Shown here piece by piece: positions 26,952-35,846 of a DNA stretch of 64,000 nt. The translations under genes and the position numbers were made by a program. Origin of the DNA: Brevibacillus panacihumi W25 (lineage in GTDB: Bacteria > Bacillota > Bacilli > Brevibacillales > Brevibacillaceae); assembly GCF_000503775.1 (NCBI RefSeq), contig NZ_KI629786.1, positions 62,001 through 126,000 of the forward strand, written 5' to 3'. Under the pieces are notes generated by a model, which worked only from the letters and a program-made list of their open reading frames with translations, was not told the DNA's origin and did no database searches. How positions within the stretch are numbered: position 1 is the first letter of the stretch; each line of letters opens with the position of its first letter.

Positions 26952-27779
26952 ATGATTGAGCGCGATCATCCCACAATTAACATTAAGCGCCAAGCTTCTT
27001 TGTTAGGTGTTAATCGTACAAGTGTGTACCGCAAGCCCGCAGGAACGGAGGAGAGCGCTGAAAACATTCAAATCATGCACGTGATTGATGCCATCTACAC
27101 CGACAAGCCCTTCTTCGGGTACAGGCGGATCACCGTCAAACTGCGGGAAATGGGTTTCAACGTCAATCGCAAACGTGTACGGCGTCTGATGAGACTCATG
27201 GGGATTCACGGAATCCATCCACAGCCCAATTTGAGCAAGCGACTGCATGCAAAGTACGTTCGCCCTTACTTGTTACGGGGACTGGACATCCATCGCCCCA
27301 ATCACGTTTGGGGAGTAGATATCACATACCTTCGCATGGGGAAAGGATTTATGTACCTGTTCACCATCATAGACTGGTTCAGTCGCAAGGTGGTTGATTA
27401 CGAGTTGTCGAGCACGCTAGAGAAAGGGTTTGTCATGACCTGTCTGAAACGAGCATTTCGTCGCTGTAAGCCAGAAATCATCAACAGTGATCAAGGCAGC
27501 CATTTTACGAATGCAGATTATCTCAATCTGTTGGCAGAACATGAAATCCAGGTATCGATGGATGGCAAGGGACGTGCGACGGACAATAGTCGTACAGAAC
27601 GATTCTTTCGAGCTTTAAAGTATGAATGTATCTATCTGAATGAATTTGAAAATCCACGAGAATTACGGAAAGGCATCAAACGGTACGTCACGTTCTACAA
27701 TACGGACCGTCCTCATCAATCTTTGGACTATGCAACACCAGACAGGATTTACTACGAGCATGTAACATCGGTAGCATAG
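26952..27779 (+). CDS. IS3-family transposase OrfB (DDE integrase)
   Basis: 275 aa from the first ATG; in the fusion the frame starts earlier. HTH_21 region YRRITVKLREMGFNVNRKRV, then the rve core: WGVDITYLRMGKGF (first Asp), INSDQGSHFTNADY (second Asp) and GRATDNSRTERFFRALKYEC (Glu). Catalytic residues are intact, so the element may be active. Confidence 0.9.
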   Translation: MIERDHPTINIKRQASLLGVNRTSVYRKPAGTEESAENIQIMHVIDAIYTDKPFFGYRRITVKLREMGFNVNRKRVRRLMRLMGIHGIHPQPNLSKRLHAKYVRPYLLRGLDIHRPNHVWGVDITYLRMGKGFMYLFTIIDWFSRKVVDYELSSTLEKGFVMTCLKRAFRRCKPEIINSDQGSHFTNADYLNLLAEHEIQVSMDGKGRATDNSRTERFFRALKYECIYLNEFENPRELRKGIKRYVTFYNTDRPHQSLDYATPDRIYYEHVTSVA

Positions 27780-28507
27780 GCAGCTTTACATGGAGGGGCG
27801 GGCATGATAGGCTAGTTAGCCTCGCGATGCTAGCTTACTAGCCATCGCCCGATCGCGAGCAGTCATGCCCGCAGAGGCTCCATGTCAAGCGGCCTTCGGA
27901 ACTGTACCACCATTCAAAAAGATGGGAGGACATAACTTATTTTCGTTCTCAAAGTGTCTTGACAAAGGGGGGCATTACATACTAGCATCTCTAGAGAAAA
28001 GAAAAGCAATAGTTAAAAAACCTCCCCAAACTACCGCTGAAACTAATAATATTATGAACGCTAAAGGTATTGATAACCAGCCATTAATTTGAATTCCTTC
28101 TACCAAAAACATTACTATTACAATAAAAGTGAAATATAACCAGATTCCTTCAATAAGTGACGATAACGAACGCCCATAAATAAATGCTAATCTATTTACA
28201 GGTGTAATAAATATCATTTCAAGTGTACCAGATTGTCTCTCATAGCTCATTCTCCAGGCTGACTGCACAAGACACCAGAAAAAAGTGTAGCATAGATATC
28301 CAGTTAATAAGAATAATGTAAGTGATCCTGAATCCATGAATCTCTCTATAGGCGAATTTTTACCAGTAAAAAAAGGTTTAAAAGAATAAAATGCAATTAA
28401 AAATTTTAAAATTGGCCAAAAAAGAAGTGAAAAATAAATCAAATTACTTTGGAACATATTCCTATGCTCTTTCTTAAATTCTGCAATTATGAATGTTTTC
28501 CAGCCTT

Positions 28508-29494
28508 TCATGCACTTGTCCTCTCTGACATTAATAAAATTACATCTTCTAAGCTAGGTTTTTCCGACACAATATTAAGAATACGTAAGTTGTGGTATGC
28601 CAGTAGTGAAACTATAGAATTTGTCATATCTTTTTCTGATTTTATTATCAAATCATATTCATCATCATCTGTACTTTGAATTTGCCACGTTCCCTTGTTT
28701 TGGCTAATTTCATTATTTAACTTAGTATGTAGTGAATCTGGTATCTCTGAAACCGTGATCTTTAAGGTATTCTCCTTAAAGAAGAGGTTAGTTAACCTTT
28801 CAGGCTTGTCTTGCATAACCAATGATCCTTTATCAATAATAAGTACCTCATCACATAACTCTTCTACTTCTTTCATATAATGACTCGTTAGAATAATTGC
28901 TTTTCCTTTTTCCTTTGCTAATTCCTTGACATAATTTCTTAAATGCTTTGCGATTGATGCATCCAAACCTAAGGTTGGCTCGTCAAGAAATAGATATTTG
29001 GGGTTATTAATTAGACCTCTTGCAATCTGTAATCGTTGCTTCATGCCTTTAGAAAATTGTTCTACAGGAATATTAGATTTTATATCTAAGCCTACTTCCC
29101 TTAATAAACTAGTTATTCGATGATCCAATTCAGCTTCCTTAAGTCCGTAAAGGCTTCCAAAATACCTTAAATTTTCTTTCGCAGTTAGTTTCCAATATAG
29201 CATCCGCTCTCCACCAGCAATCATATTGACAATTGATTTTACTTTTTTATCATTTTTTACAATATCCATCCCATCAACAAATATAGTACCACTGCTAGGT
29301 TCAAGCAATGTTGAACACATTTTTATTGTTGTTGTCTTTCCAGCACCATTGATACCTAATAATCCAACAATTTGACCTGGTTCAACTTTAAATGATAAGT
29401 TGTTAACTGCAATATTTTCTTGCCATTCACTCTTGAACCAACCTAGTCTCTGTTTTGTTCTATAAATTTTACTTACATCATTAACTATTAACAT
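28508..29494 (-). CDS. ABC transporter ATP-binding protein
   Basis: 328 aa, DrrA/CcmA type. Walker A GINGAGKTTTIK, signature FSKGMKQRLQIARGL, Walker B KYLFLDEPTLGLDAS, H-loop ILTSHYMKEVEEL, then a C-terminal domain as in antibiotic exporters. With the two ABC-2 permeases it forms the export pump of the peptide/nucleotide cluster. It probably exports the mature product and gives immunity. The downstream permease is broken by an IS, so function may be impaired. Confidence 0.92.
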   Translation of the reverse strand: MLIVNDVSKIYRTKQRLGWFKSEWQENIAVNNLSFKVEPGQIVGLLGINGAGKTTTIKMCSTLLEPSSGTIFVDGMDIVKNDKKVKSIVNMIAGGERMLYWKLTAKENLRYFGSLYGLKEAELDHRITSLLREVGLDIKSNIPVEQFSKGMKQRLQIARGLINNPKYLFLDEPTLGLDASIAKHLRNYVKELAKEKGKAIILTSHYMKEVEELCDEVLIIDKGSLVMQDKPERLTNLFFKENTLKITVSEIPDSLHTKLNNEISQNKGTWQIQSTDDDEYDLIIKSEKDMTNSIVSLLAYHNLRILNIVSEKPSLEDVILLMSERTSA

Positions 29495-29506
29495 TTTTTC
29501 CTCCTA

Positions 29507-30313
29507 CTAGTAGTGCTGTTCAATAATTCGTTTCTCCATATGTTTGATTGATATTGACCCTATAAATAAATAGGTAATTGAAAGTACTAACAAATGGATA
29601 ACATCATTAATATGCAAGCTTATTAATTGTCCTTCTATAACTACGCTCCTGAACATAGTCAAGGATGGAAAGAGAGGCATAATATAGCTGAGTGGTTTTA
29701 TCCAATCCGGTAAATAAGCCACTGGAAAGGTGACACCTGATACAAAAGACATTATAAAAAACAGCGTATTTTGACTAATATAAGTATCGCGAAAATATAG
29801 CATTATACTTCCCAAAAAAAGAGCCTGGCAAAAGAAACTGAATATTGATAACACCCAAATTAATATAGCCCCAAATATGTTAATTTTACTTAAATCAAGT
29901 CCGAAAATAAGACCAAATGTAACAATTATAATGAATTCGAGTGAGGTTCGCATAATTTGTTGTGTTACATTACCAATAAAATATCCCTTCCTCGAAAAGG
30001 GCGATATAAGTAATCCTTCTAAAGTCCCTTCTCTATATTCTGTTATTAAGGAACGACTTACATTCATTAATGTTGAAACTGCAAATGAATAAAGTGCACC
30101 ACCTAAAATAACATAACTTAGATAATCGTTTGAACCCGCATATATTTTGAATCTTGGATCTAAGCTTCCCTTAAATACGTATGTATATGTAAAATAAGCA
30201 AAAAGTACCGTATAAACACCCGTAAGTATATGGCCAAGGAAAAATGACCATGGGTATGCTCTATACATTGCTATCGTATTTCTAACAAATGTTGCTTTAA
30301 TAACCGAAAACAT
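29507..30313 (-). CDS. ABC-2 type permease
   Basis: 268 aa with six hydrophobic segments (WSFFLGHILTGVYTVLFAYF, YLSYVILGGALYSFAVSTLM, IFGAILIWVLSIFSFFCQAL and others). It shares the LLISPF and FPVAYLPDW motifs of ABC-2 antibiotic exporters. It sits between the CPBP protease-like gene and the ATPase gene with short gaps. Confidence 0.87.
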   Translation of the reverse strand: MFSVIKATFVRNTIAMYRAYPWSFFLGHILTGVYTVLFAYFTYTYVFKGSLDPRFKIYAGSNDYLSYVILGGALYSFAVSTLMNVSRSLITEYREGTLEGLLISPFSRKGYFIGNVTQQIMRTSLEFIIIVTFGLIFGLDLSKINIFGAILIWVLSIFSFFCQALFLGSIMLYFRDTYISQNTLFFIMSFVSGVTFPVAYLPDWIKPLSYIMPLFPSLTMFRSVVIEGQLISLHINDVIHLLVLSITYLFIGSISIKHMEKRIIEQHY

Positions 30314-30342
30314 TTACTTCCCCCATTATTATTAATCATCGG

Positions 30343-31071
30343 TTAACAATCTACAGACTTATTCCTTTGAATCAAAAATCGATAGACATAATTAAATGCC
30401 ACTATTAAATTATATGTAAGATGAACCAAAATAGCTGTTATTATATCACCAGTAACACAGTACATGATTCCCCCACAAATACTCAGGAGAAATTGGAATA
30501 AGTAATCTTTAATTACAAATGATTTTGTAGCCCAGTAGTGGAGAAAATGTTCAACCATAAAAAGCAATGATGAAATGAAAACTCCTAAAGTTCCTCCGAC
30601 GAATGGATATAGTAGTACTAATACAAATGCCTTATAGTATGTTTCTTGAAAAACTGCTGAACCAATTTTAGTATACAATTCAATTGTGACAGTCTTGAAA
30701 GAAACAGGTGGTAATAACGATATAAAATCCTTATTATAAAATGGGCTTAGTTCTTTAAGGCGTGGAATAATGAAACAGATACCTATGATAATAGAGATTA
30801 GGTAAAGTCCCCCATCTTGTCTTATTTCGTTCATATGACTGGTTGGTAAGAACAATAAACAAAGCAAGTACGGTAAGAAATATACTGAGCGCCTAACCCA
30901 ATCAGCACCTTTAAACCAATTATTTTTAATTAAATGAGCATGCCTATTAATGAAATAATTTAAGTTTGTGAATATTAGTAAATAATACATTTCTGTTGTT
31001 TTAAATGATATAACAAACATGATTAACATAGCTTCTATAATAACTAGACTTATCCACTGATACTTACTCAT
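30343..31071 (-). CDS. CPBP (CAAX-like) intramembrane protease family protein
   Basis: 242 aa with about seven transmembrane helices. The CPBP motifs appear in weakened form: QETYYKAFVLVLLYPF (motif 1, EExxxR position is ETYYK), LLFMVEHFLHYW (motif 2 His) and ILVHLTYNLIVAF (motif with His and Asn). Such proteins occur in bacteriocin clusters as leader-processing or immunity factors. Here it follows a PqqD-like gene and precedes the exporter, so cleavage of leader peptides or immunity is a reasonable inference. Confidence 0.7.
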   Translation of the reverse strand: MSKYQWISLVIIEAMLIMFVISFKTTEMYYLLIFTNLNYFINRHAHLIKNNWFKGADWVRRSVYFLPYLLCLLFLPTSHMNEIRQDGGLYLISIIIGICFIIPRLKELSPFYNKDFISLLPPVSFKTVTIELYTKIGSAVFQETYYKAFVLVLLYPFVGGTLGVFISSLLFMVEHFLHYWATKSFVIKDYLFQFLLSICGGIMYCVTGDIITAILVHLTYNLIVAFNYVYRFLIQRNKSVDC

Positions 31072-31129
31072 AAATCACCTCAAATAATAAAAGTAGATCA
31101 AAATGGTGAGAATATAAATTCCCACCGGC

Positions 31130-31384
31130 CTATTCAACTTCTACTAATTCTTTACTGAGTAATTCTTGAATAAACTCCTGTAAATCGGATAAAACTGTTC
31201 CTTTGTCAACATTATAATTAGCAGCAATAGAGGCAGCTATTTCTTCTAATGGGGTTTTTCCATCAATTGATTTCCAAACAATTTCACCAATCTCATCTAG
31301 TTGATAAATTTCATTATTCTTTGCTAGATAGTTTATCCCATTTAATACGCGGCTTTGAACAAAAATATCTCTACTTAATATCAT
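31130..31384 (-). CDS. PqqD-like peptide-recognition protein 3
   Basis: 84 aa. The PqqD/RRE winged-helix pattern is visible: FVQSRVLNGINYLAKNNEIY, QLDEIGEIVWKSIDGKTPLE, IAASIAANYNVDKGTVLSDL and QEFIQELLSKELVEV. This fold binds leader peptides of ribosomally made natural products. It lies directly downstream of the 19-aa precursor-like gene, separated by a perfect hairpin. Confidence 0.83.
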   Translation of the reverse strand: MILSRDIFVQSRVLNGINYLAKNNEIYQLDEIGEIVWKSIDGKTPLEEIAASIAANYNVDKGTVLSDLQEFIQELLSKELVEVE

Positions 31385-31421
31385 TTAATATTCTCCTTTA
31401 AATTGTGTTTTATAGGGGGCT

Positions 31422-31448
31422 GGTACCGATGGGAATCCCATCGGTACC
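31422..31448. promoter_or_regulatory. Perfect 13-bp hairpin between precursor 3 and PqqD 3
   Basis: GGTACCGATGGGA-A-TCCCATCGGTACC with no U-run on the minus strand. Probably an mRNA stabiliser or partial attenuator that raises precursor yield over the downstream genes. Confidence 0.65.
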
Positions 31449-31455
31449 TAAAAAA

Positions 31456-31515
31456 TTAGGCATTTTCCATTCCGGCGAGCAATTTTACACTTTTCAGTTT
31501 TGGCGCTTTGTACAT
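31456..31515 (-). CDS. Precursor-like peptide 3 (19 aa)
   Basis: Complete short frame MYKAPKLKSVKLLAGMENA with a textbook AGGAGGTG ribosome binding site. It shares the start pattern M-x-x-(Y/A)-x-x-P-x-L with the other two peptides (here M-Y-K-A-P-K-L) and is next to a PqqD-like gene. It is too short to be an ordinary enzyme. The last residues, GMENA, could be the modified part. It could also be a regulatory leader peptide; the hairpin immediately after it is compatible with both. Confidence 0.68.
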   Translation of the reverse strand: MYKAPKLKSVKLLAGMENA

Positions 31516-31541
31516 TTTTATCACCTCCTTTCAATATAATG

Positions 31542-32369
31542 TTAACTTAGCTGTTTATCTCTTAATGATCCTTGAACCCTAAGATTTAACTCTTGGCAAT
31601 ACTTCACTACTTCTTTAACGTATTTCTTTGAATCATTAATATATTCAGGTGAGATTAAATAACTCTGATATTTATCAAGTAAGGTATGGTCTCCTGTTGT
31701 CTGTTGGTATCTCTTTATTTTTCTAAACATCCATTTTGGATTAGGATTTGTCTCTCCATATACTGACAAATAAGAGTTAACAACAACATCAAGTAATAAT
31801 CTAGCCATAACAACTGCAGAACCAATATCCTCCGATATAATAGAACCTTGTAAATCCTCAAGTAAACCTGCATATCTCTCTGACGAGGTAACCACGCTAT
31901 AATAATTTAAATTTTCAAATTCTATTTTCTCGTATATATTATAGAAAGTAGTAGGGTTTACTAATGGTTTAGCAAATTTTAAACGATGTAATAGATCAAA
32001 CTCACTATAAGTCAATCGATCCAAATAATTTTCGGTTTTAAAATCAAGTTTATTAAGACGATTAATCATATCATTGAAACAATTCCAACTCCAAAACTCA
32101 AAATCGTATCGTACTCCATCAACTCTTACATTCCATACAACACATTGTTCAACCTGTAAAACAGCATCATTAGAAGAAAACTGATTTTTTAATCGATCCA
32201 AATTCTCATCGTGGCAAATAACATAAATGTCAACATCTGATTTTACATTACCAAACCCCTCAGCAATTGAGCCTGCTACATAAACAAGGGAACTATTTAT
32301 ATCAATCGAACTTATCATTTTCGTAATAGTTTCAGGAGTAACAAGGACCTTTTCTAACAATGGGTGCAT
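31542..32369 (-). CDS. Nucleotidyltransferase-fold protein 2
   Basis: 275 aa of the pol-beta type nucleotidyltransferase superfamily: VYVAGSIAEGFGNVKSDVDI has the GS-x10-DxD active-site pattern complete, followed by a third acidic position (VRYDFEFWSW). The C-terminal helical half resembles KNTase/aminoglycoside nucleotidyltransferases. It could attach a nucleotide to a peptide or small molecule. Its neighbours are precursor 3 and the PLP decarboxylase. Confidence 0.78.
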   Translation of the reverse strand: MHPLLEKVLVTPETITKMISSIDINSSLVYVAGSIAEGFGNVKSDVDIYVICHDENLDRLKNQFSSNDAVLQVEQCVVWNVRVDGVRYDFEFWSWNCFNDMINRLNKLDFKTENYLDRLTYSEFDLLHRLKFAKPLVNPTTFYNIYEKIEFENLNYYSVVTSSERYAGLLEDLQGSIISEDIGSAVVMARLLLDVVVNSYLSVYGETNPNPKWMFRKIKRYQQTTGDHTLLDKYQSYLISPEYINDSKKYVKEVVKYCQELNLRVQGSLRDKQLS

Positions 32370-32387
32370 AGATTCTCACTCCTTACA

Positions 32388-33683
32388 CTAATGTAAATTT
32401 TCAACATTTTTATTTGAAAATAGAATTTGATCTCTAAAAACATCTTCAGCCATTTGCCTTTTTCTTATCATACAACTACCAATTTCATTATTATTTGAAT
32501 AAACCCAAATTTCAGTACAATAACCTTGACTTAGGAATAATGATGGGCTAGCTGTTAATCCATATGCACCGGATCCCTTTAACACAATTAGATCTCCTTG
32601 CTCCAATTCAGGTAGTAGTACGTTTTCTAATAACATATCTGCTGGAGTGCACAAGGGACCACCCACGTTTTGAATAATATTATTACGATTGTTCGAACTG
32701 ATTACCTCTGTTATAAAGTTACCATCAGTATTTTTCCTAATTCCTCCAGCTGCAGCTATGTTTTGGTGTATACCTCCATCAGTTATGGCAAACCTTTTTC
32801 CTCTAGATTCTTTGGTATATAATACTTTAGTTACGTAAAACCCACATTGCGCAACAAGATATCTTCCTGACTCTAAAATCAATCTTGGAACGTATCCGAG
32901 GTCATTAATGTAACTATCAATAAAAGGAGATAAATGCTTTTTAATTTCATCAAGATTAACTGATCCTTGTTGTTCATATACTGTAGGCATCAACCCTCCG
33001 CCAAAATCTATCATTTCCAACTTGAAATTATGCTTAGATGAAAGTCTAGCTGCCATTTCTAAGATATATTTTGTATTTTCAAAGAAGATTCGCCAGTCCA
33101 ATATTCCAGTCCCCATATATGTATGAATACCTATTATATGTACAAACTTATATTTGTTATTAATATCACTCTCTGAATAAAACCAATCTTCATCAATACC
33201 AAATTTTGATGACGTTCCACTCATTATTAACTCGGAACCTCTTCCAACAAGAGAAGGATTTACACGAAGAGCAATATTGATTTTTCGGTTGTATTTCAGA
33301 CCAATAGTATTTATTAAATCAAGTTCTTGAATTGATTCAACAACAATACAATAAACATCATGTGAAATTGCAAATTCTATTTCATGTGCAGTCTTGCCGG
33401 GTCCAACAAAAATAATATCTTTAGAATTTGCCCCAGCTTTTAATGCACAAATCAATTCTGATTCTGATGATATTTCAAGTCCTGCTCCCAGATTGTTAAT
33501 ATGATTAACGATTGTTACATTCGGATTAGCTTTAACAGAGTAGAACACTTCAATTTTTTCATGAAGAGCATTTTTCAGCTTATTATAGGTATTGGTTAGT
33601 ATTTGTTCATCATATACAAAGAATGGTGTTTTATATTCGATCGATAGGTTCTTTAAAAGATTCTTTGTAATTAGGTGATCCAC
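32388..33683 (-). CDS. PLP-dependent decarboxylase, fold type III (DapDC/Orn-Lys decarboxylase-like)
   Basis: 431 aa. PLP lysine Lys51 in FYSVKANPN, phosphate-binding GGGL (IDFGGGLMPTVYEQ), HIIGIHTYMG, SGRYLVAQCGFYVTKVLYTK and the C-terminal GPLCTPADMLLENV with the cross-subunit Cys and Asp. AYGLTASPSLF is also typical. The family includes diaminopimelate, ornithine/arginine and carboxynorspermidine decarboxylases and BtrK, which acts on a carrier-bound glutamyl group. Here it could supply an amine, or act on an amino acid joined to the nucleotide or peptide. Confidence 0.85.
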   Translation of the reverse strand: MDHLITKNLLKNLSIEYKTPFFVYDEQILTNTYNKLKNALHEKIEVFYSVKANPNVTIVNHINNLGAGLEISSESELICALKAGANSKDIIFVGPGKTAHEIEFAISHDVYCIVVESIQELDLINTIGLKYNRKINIALRVNPSLVGRGSELIMSGTSSKFGIDEDWFYSESDINNKYKFVHIIGIHTYMGTGILDWRIFFENTKYILEMAARLSSKHNFKLEMIDFGGGLMPTVYEQQGSVNLDEIKKHLSPFIDSYINDLGYVPRLILESGRYLVAQCGFYVTKVLYTKESRGKRFAITDGGIHQNIAAAGGIRKNTDGNFITEVISSNNRNNIIQNVGGPLCTPADMLLENVLLPELEQGDLIVLKGSGAYGLTASPSLFLSQGYCTEIWVYSNNNEIGSCMIRKRQMAEDVFRDQILFSNKNVENLH

Positions 33684-33701
33684 GATCTCGCATCTCCTTT
33701 A

Positions 33702-34310
33702 TTATTGATTAATACAAAATTCTTTAACAAATCGAGAGTACTTACCATTTCCAACAGTTGATTCAGAGTCAATTTCCAACTTCTTTAACAATTTCATAAG
33801 TTTGTTTTCAGCAAATTCAGATTCACTAGTTTCTAATTCAATTTCATAATCGTGTTTTCCAAAATACAAACTATGATCCAAACTTAGTATCCCCAAATCT
33901 GTAACATAGTTAGTTCTTTTTGTATTTAAACTTCCGAGTATTCTAATTTTATAGGGGTTAACATTTTTTTCAGCAATACAATGTACAACATCTACAGGAA
34001 TGCGGTTATTTAACAACATATAAACCGCCTCCTCAATTGAAAGATTTCTTTTAATTTCAGTAGAGGTGGTTAAACTACGTTCCTCCATTTTTTGTTTTAA
34101 ACAAATTTGGAAATTACCTTGCTTTTCACGTATCCTTAATGTTACCTTCTTTTTTTGCAGACAAAAATTATACGTGTCAAAATAGTAATTAGTTTGTATT
34201 ACTGTTTCTTTTTCATATTTTGTGTCCAAATAGTTAGCTAATTTATTGAAGTCATCTGCATTTAATAATCTTTTATATTCTTGTTCATTAACAATTTCCA
34301 CCTCAGTCAC
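33702..34310 (-). CDS. CYTH-domain protein (triphosphate-binding tunnel fold)
   Basis: 202 aa. EVEIVNEQEYKRLL is the ExExK-like N-terminal motif, followed by TNYYFDTYNFCLQKKKVTLR, FQICLKQKMEERSLTTSTEI, LSLDHSLYFGKHDYEIELET and FAENKLMKLLKKLEI, the expected strand order of the YjbK/ThTPase tunnel. CYTH enzymes handle triphosphates or nucleotides. It overlaps the kinase-like gene upstream by 8 bases. A role in hydrolysing or binding an unusual NTP would fit the cluster. Confidence 0.82.
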   Translation of the reverse strand: MTEVEIVNEQEYKRLLNADDFNKLANYLDTKYEKETVIQTNYYFDTYNFCLQKKKVTLRIREKQGNFQICLKQKMEERSLTTSTEIKRNLSIEEAVYMLLNNRIPVDVVHCIAEKNVNPYKIRILGSLNTKRTNYVTDLGILSLDHSLYFGKHDYEIELETSESEFAENKLMKLLKKLEIDSESTVGNGKYSRFVKEFCINQ

Positions 34311-34929
34311 TCCTAATTAATTCAGTAATTCTTCCCGTAATCGATTCGAAGATTGATTCTATCGAGTTTATTGCATTTAATTTAAGTGTTTGTTCTTTAT
34401 ATACATAAGATGAATATCTCATTCTCATGAGTTGTTGATATTTTAAGTAACTTTCTTCTAAATTATTTGAAAGTCCGAGATCTAAACCTGCGCTAGCTGG
34501 AGAAACACCTTTTACCCTTCGTCGATTTAATGATTCTTGCTCAGGAAGATCAAAAATGAGTGTTAAATCGGGTGTTTTTGCAAAACTATAGCATTTTTCT
34601 AAATAATCTAACGGCACTCCCTTTATTGAGTCACGCACAAAAGCAGTATAAACCCACCTATCCGCTAAGACGATTTTGCCACTATTTAAGGCTGGTTTGA
34701 CGATTTTCTCGTATCGTAAAATGAAATCTGCTAAGTGCATTGAAAACCAAATTAAAGGTGTGAACCCTTGAAGCTTAATCGAGTCAGTAAAAGGCTTAAT
34801 TTCAGATGAGTTCCATTTCGTGTCAACCACTTCATATCCTTCAGATATAAGATGTTCTTTAATTAGTTTTATTTGAGTTGTTTTTCCACAAGCATAGATA
34901 CCTTCAAATACGATTAATTTGCCGTTCAA
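34303..34929 (-). CDS. Thymidylate kinase-like P-loop kinase 2
   Basis: 208 aa. P-loop FEGIYACGKTTQIKLI, the DRW (VLADRWVYTAFV) equivalent of the DRY/DRH motif, DLTLIFDLPEQESLNRR and the LID arginines. The protein fits the Tmk fold but is shuffled enough (ACGKTT, no TREP motif) that its nucleotide is probably not dTMP. Possibly phosphorylates the modified pyrimidine nucleotide made by the thymidylate-synthase homologues. Confidence 0.82.
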   Translation of the reverse strand: MNGKLIVFEGIYACGKTTQIKLIKEHLISEGYEVVDTKWNSSEIKPFTDSIKLQGFTPLIWFSMHLADFILRYEKIVKPALNSGKIVLADRWVYTAFVRDSIKGVPLDYLEKCYSFAKTPDLTLIFDLPEQESLNRRRVKGVSPASAGLDLGLSNNLEESYLKYQQLMRMRYSSYVYKEQTLKLNAINSIESIFESITGRITELIRSD

Positions 34930-34951
34930 GTTCTGTAACGCCCCCAGTGTA

Positions 34952-35065
34952 TTAAATAAGCATTGTTGCTACTGGCATTTTCGTTTGTTTGAGAAGAGGT
35001 TTTTCATATTTTATATCATTAATTTTTTTAACAAGTATTAATTTTGGCTTTTTATATTCCTTCAT
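34952..35065 (-). CDS. Precursor-like peptide 2 (37 aa)
   Basis: Short frame starting MKEYKKPKLILVKKINDI behind GGAGGCG and ending KMPVATMLI. Its first 12 residues align with precursor 1 (MKQYECPELLLV) and match the pattern of precursor 3. The middle is Lys-rich and the end hydrophobic, with Thr but no Cys. It lies between the first nucleotidyltransferase and the second kinase-like gene. The shared leader implies recognition by the PqqD-like proteins; modification sites are unknown. Confidence 0.72.
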   Translation of the reverse strand: MKEYKKPKLILVKKINDIKYEKPLLKQTKMPVATMLI

Positions 35066-35078
35066 TATTTTACGCCTC

Positions 35079-35846
35079 CTAATCTACTTTCCTTAAAATA
35101 ATCACCTGGCTAAGCTGTAATATCTCCTCGACTTTTTGCGATATTTGATTAAGGTTTTCTATACTTTGTGATGCCCAGTACTTATTAACCAATTTGTGAT
35201 CATTTCCTACTAAATCTTCAAACACCTTGTAATACCACTTTTGCTTGGTTTGAGGTTTTCCGTGTTCTCCACAATAAACACCTAATGCTTTATATAATGC
35301 AGAAGTTGCTAGATAGTACGCTTCTTTGTATCTATTGTCTTTAAAGAAGTTGACTGCATCTTGGTATTCAGAATAGTATTCTAAGTAGCAAGTATGTGTT
35401 ATCGCCCGCTTTAATAACTCTAGGTCAATACTTTTTATGGCTTCCTCAACTGTTTTACTACGATTGATAACTACACTCTTTTTTAATCGGTAAAGAATTT
35501 TCAATTTTGCCATTGAAATAAATGGATCAAGCTCGTTGGTTAATGAAAATTTTCCGAGCCTCTCTATAGTTTCAAGGAGATTTTCAATCTCTATTTTCTC
35601 TATGTCTAAGATCATATTATTAATTTTAACGGTTTCAGCTGATCGCCTTTCCTTTTTCCCCTCAATAACGTGATATATATCAATATCTGAAGACCTTGTT
35701 CCAAGACCCTCAAAATAAGAAGACCACAAAATGAAGGAGCCTTTTGGATCCACTTCTACCAGTTTAGTACTCAATTCATTAAAACTTGATTTATGTTGTT
35801 TCAGTTGCTCCTTTAAAATATCGATATTCTTCATATTAAAATTCAT
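35079..35846 (-). CDS. Nucleotidyltransferase-fold protein 1
   Basis: 255 aa. FILWSSYFEGLGTRSSDIDI is the active-site strand-turn of the pol-beta superfamily, with DID and a later acidic position (MILDIEKIE); the usual GS is replaced by SS. A helical C-terminal domain follows, with YYLATSALYKALGVYCGEHG as in HEPN/KNTase-C regions. It starts 10 bases inside the PqqD 2 gene, so the two proteins are translationally coupled, suggesting that they act together on peptide 2, encoded just downstream. Confidence 0.77.
   Translation of the reverse strand: MNFNMKNIDILKEQLKQHKSSFNELSTKLVEVDPKGSFILWSSYFEGLGTRSSDIDIYHVIEGKKERRSAETVKINNMILDIEKIEIENLLETIERLGKFSLTNELDPFISMAKLKILYRLKKSVVINRSKTVEEAIKSIDLELLKRAITHTCYLEYYSEYQDAVNFFKDNRYKEAYYLATSALYKALGVYCGEHGKPQTKQKWYYKVFEDLVGNDHKLVNKYWASQSIENLNQISQKVEEILQLSQVIILRKVD

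Larger units (their letters stand above)
26579..27979 (+). mobile_element. IS3-family insertion sequence
   Basis: About 1.4 kb. The imperfect ends CAATGCTCCCATAGGCTGAG (left) and, inward from the right, TGTAATGCCCCCCTTTGTCA share the AATGC-CCC core. TAC flanks both sides (26,576-26,578 and 27,980-27,982) as a 3-bp duplication. It carries orfA and orfB. A palindromic GC-rich stretch (about 27,790-27,895) follows orfB. It inserted into the ABC permease gene. Confidence 0.83.
26292..28511 (-). pseudogene. ABC-2 type permease gene interrupted by an IS3 element
   Basis: The N-terminal part (MKGWKTFIIAEFKKEHRNMF to LFSRDAS) lies at 27,980-28,511, and the C-terminal part (ILFTVVDEPMNIFSGVRVPQ to the end) at 26,292-26,578. 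Removing the IS and one copy of its target duplication restores one open frame through DAS-ILFTVV, giving a permease of about 270 aa like its neighbour at 29,507. The first gene copy reads into a TAA at the IS edge. It overlaps the ABC ATPase start by a few bases, so it was the last gene of the exporter operon. Confidence 0.85.

Noticed and set aside
26636-27779. Transposase genes of the Tn7-like element or its targeting system
   Set aside because: They are a normal IS3 orfA/orfB pair bounded by their own ends and 3-bp duplications.
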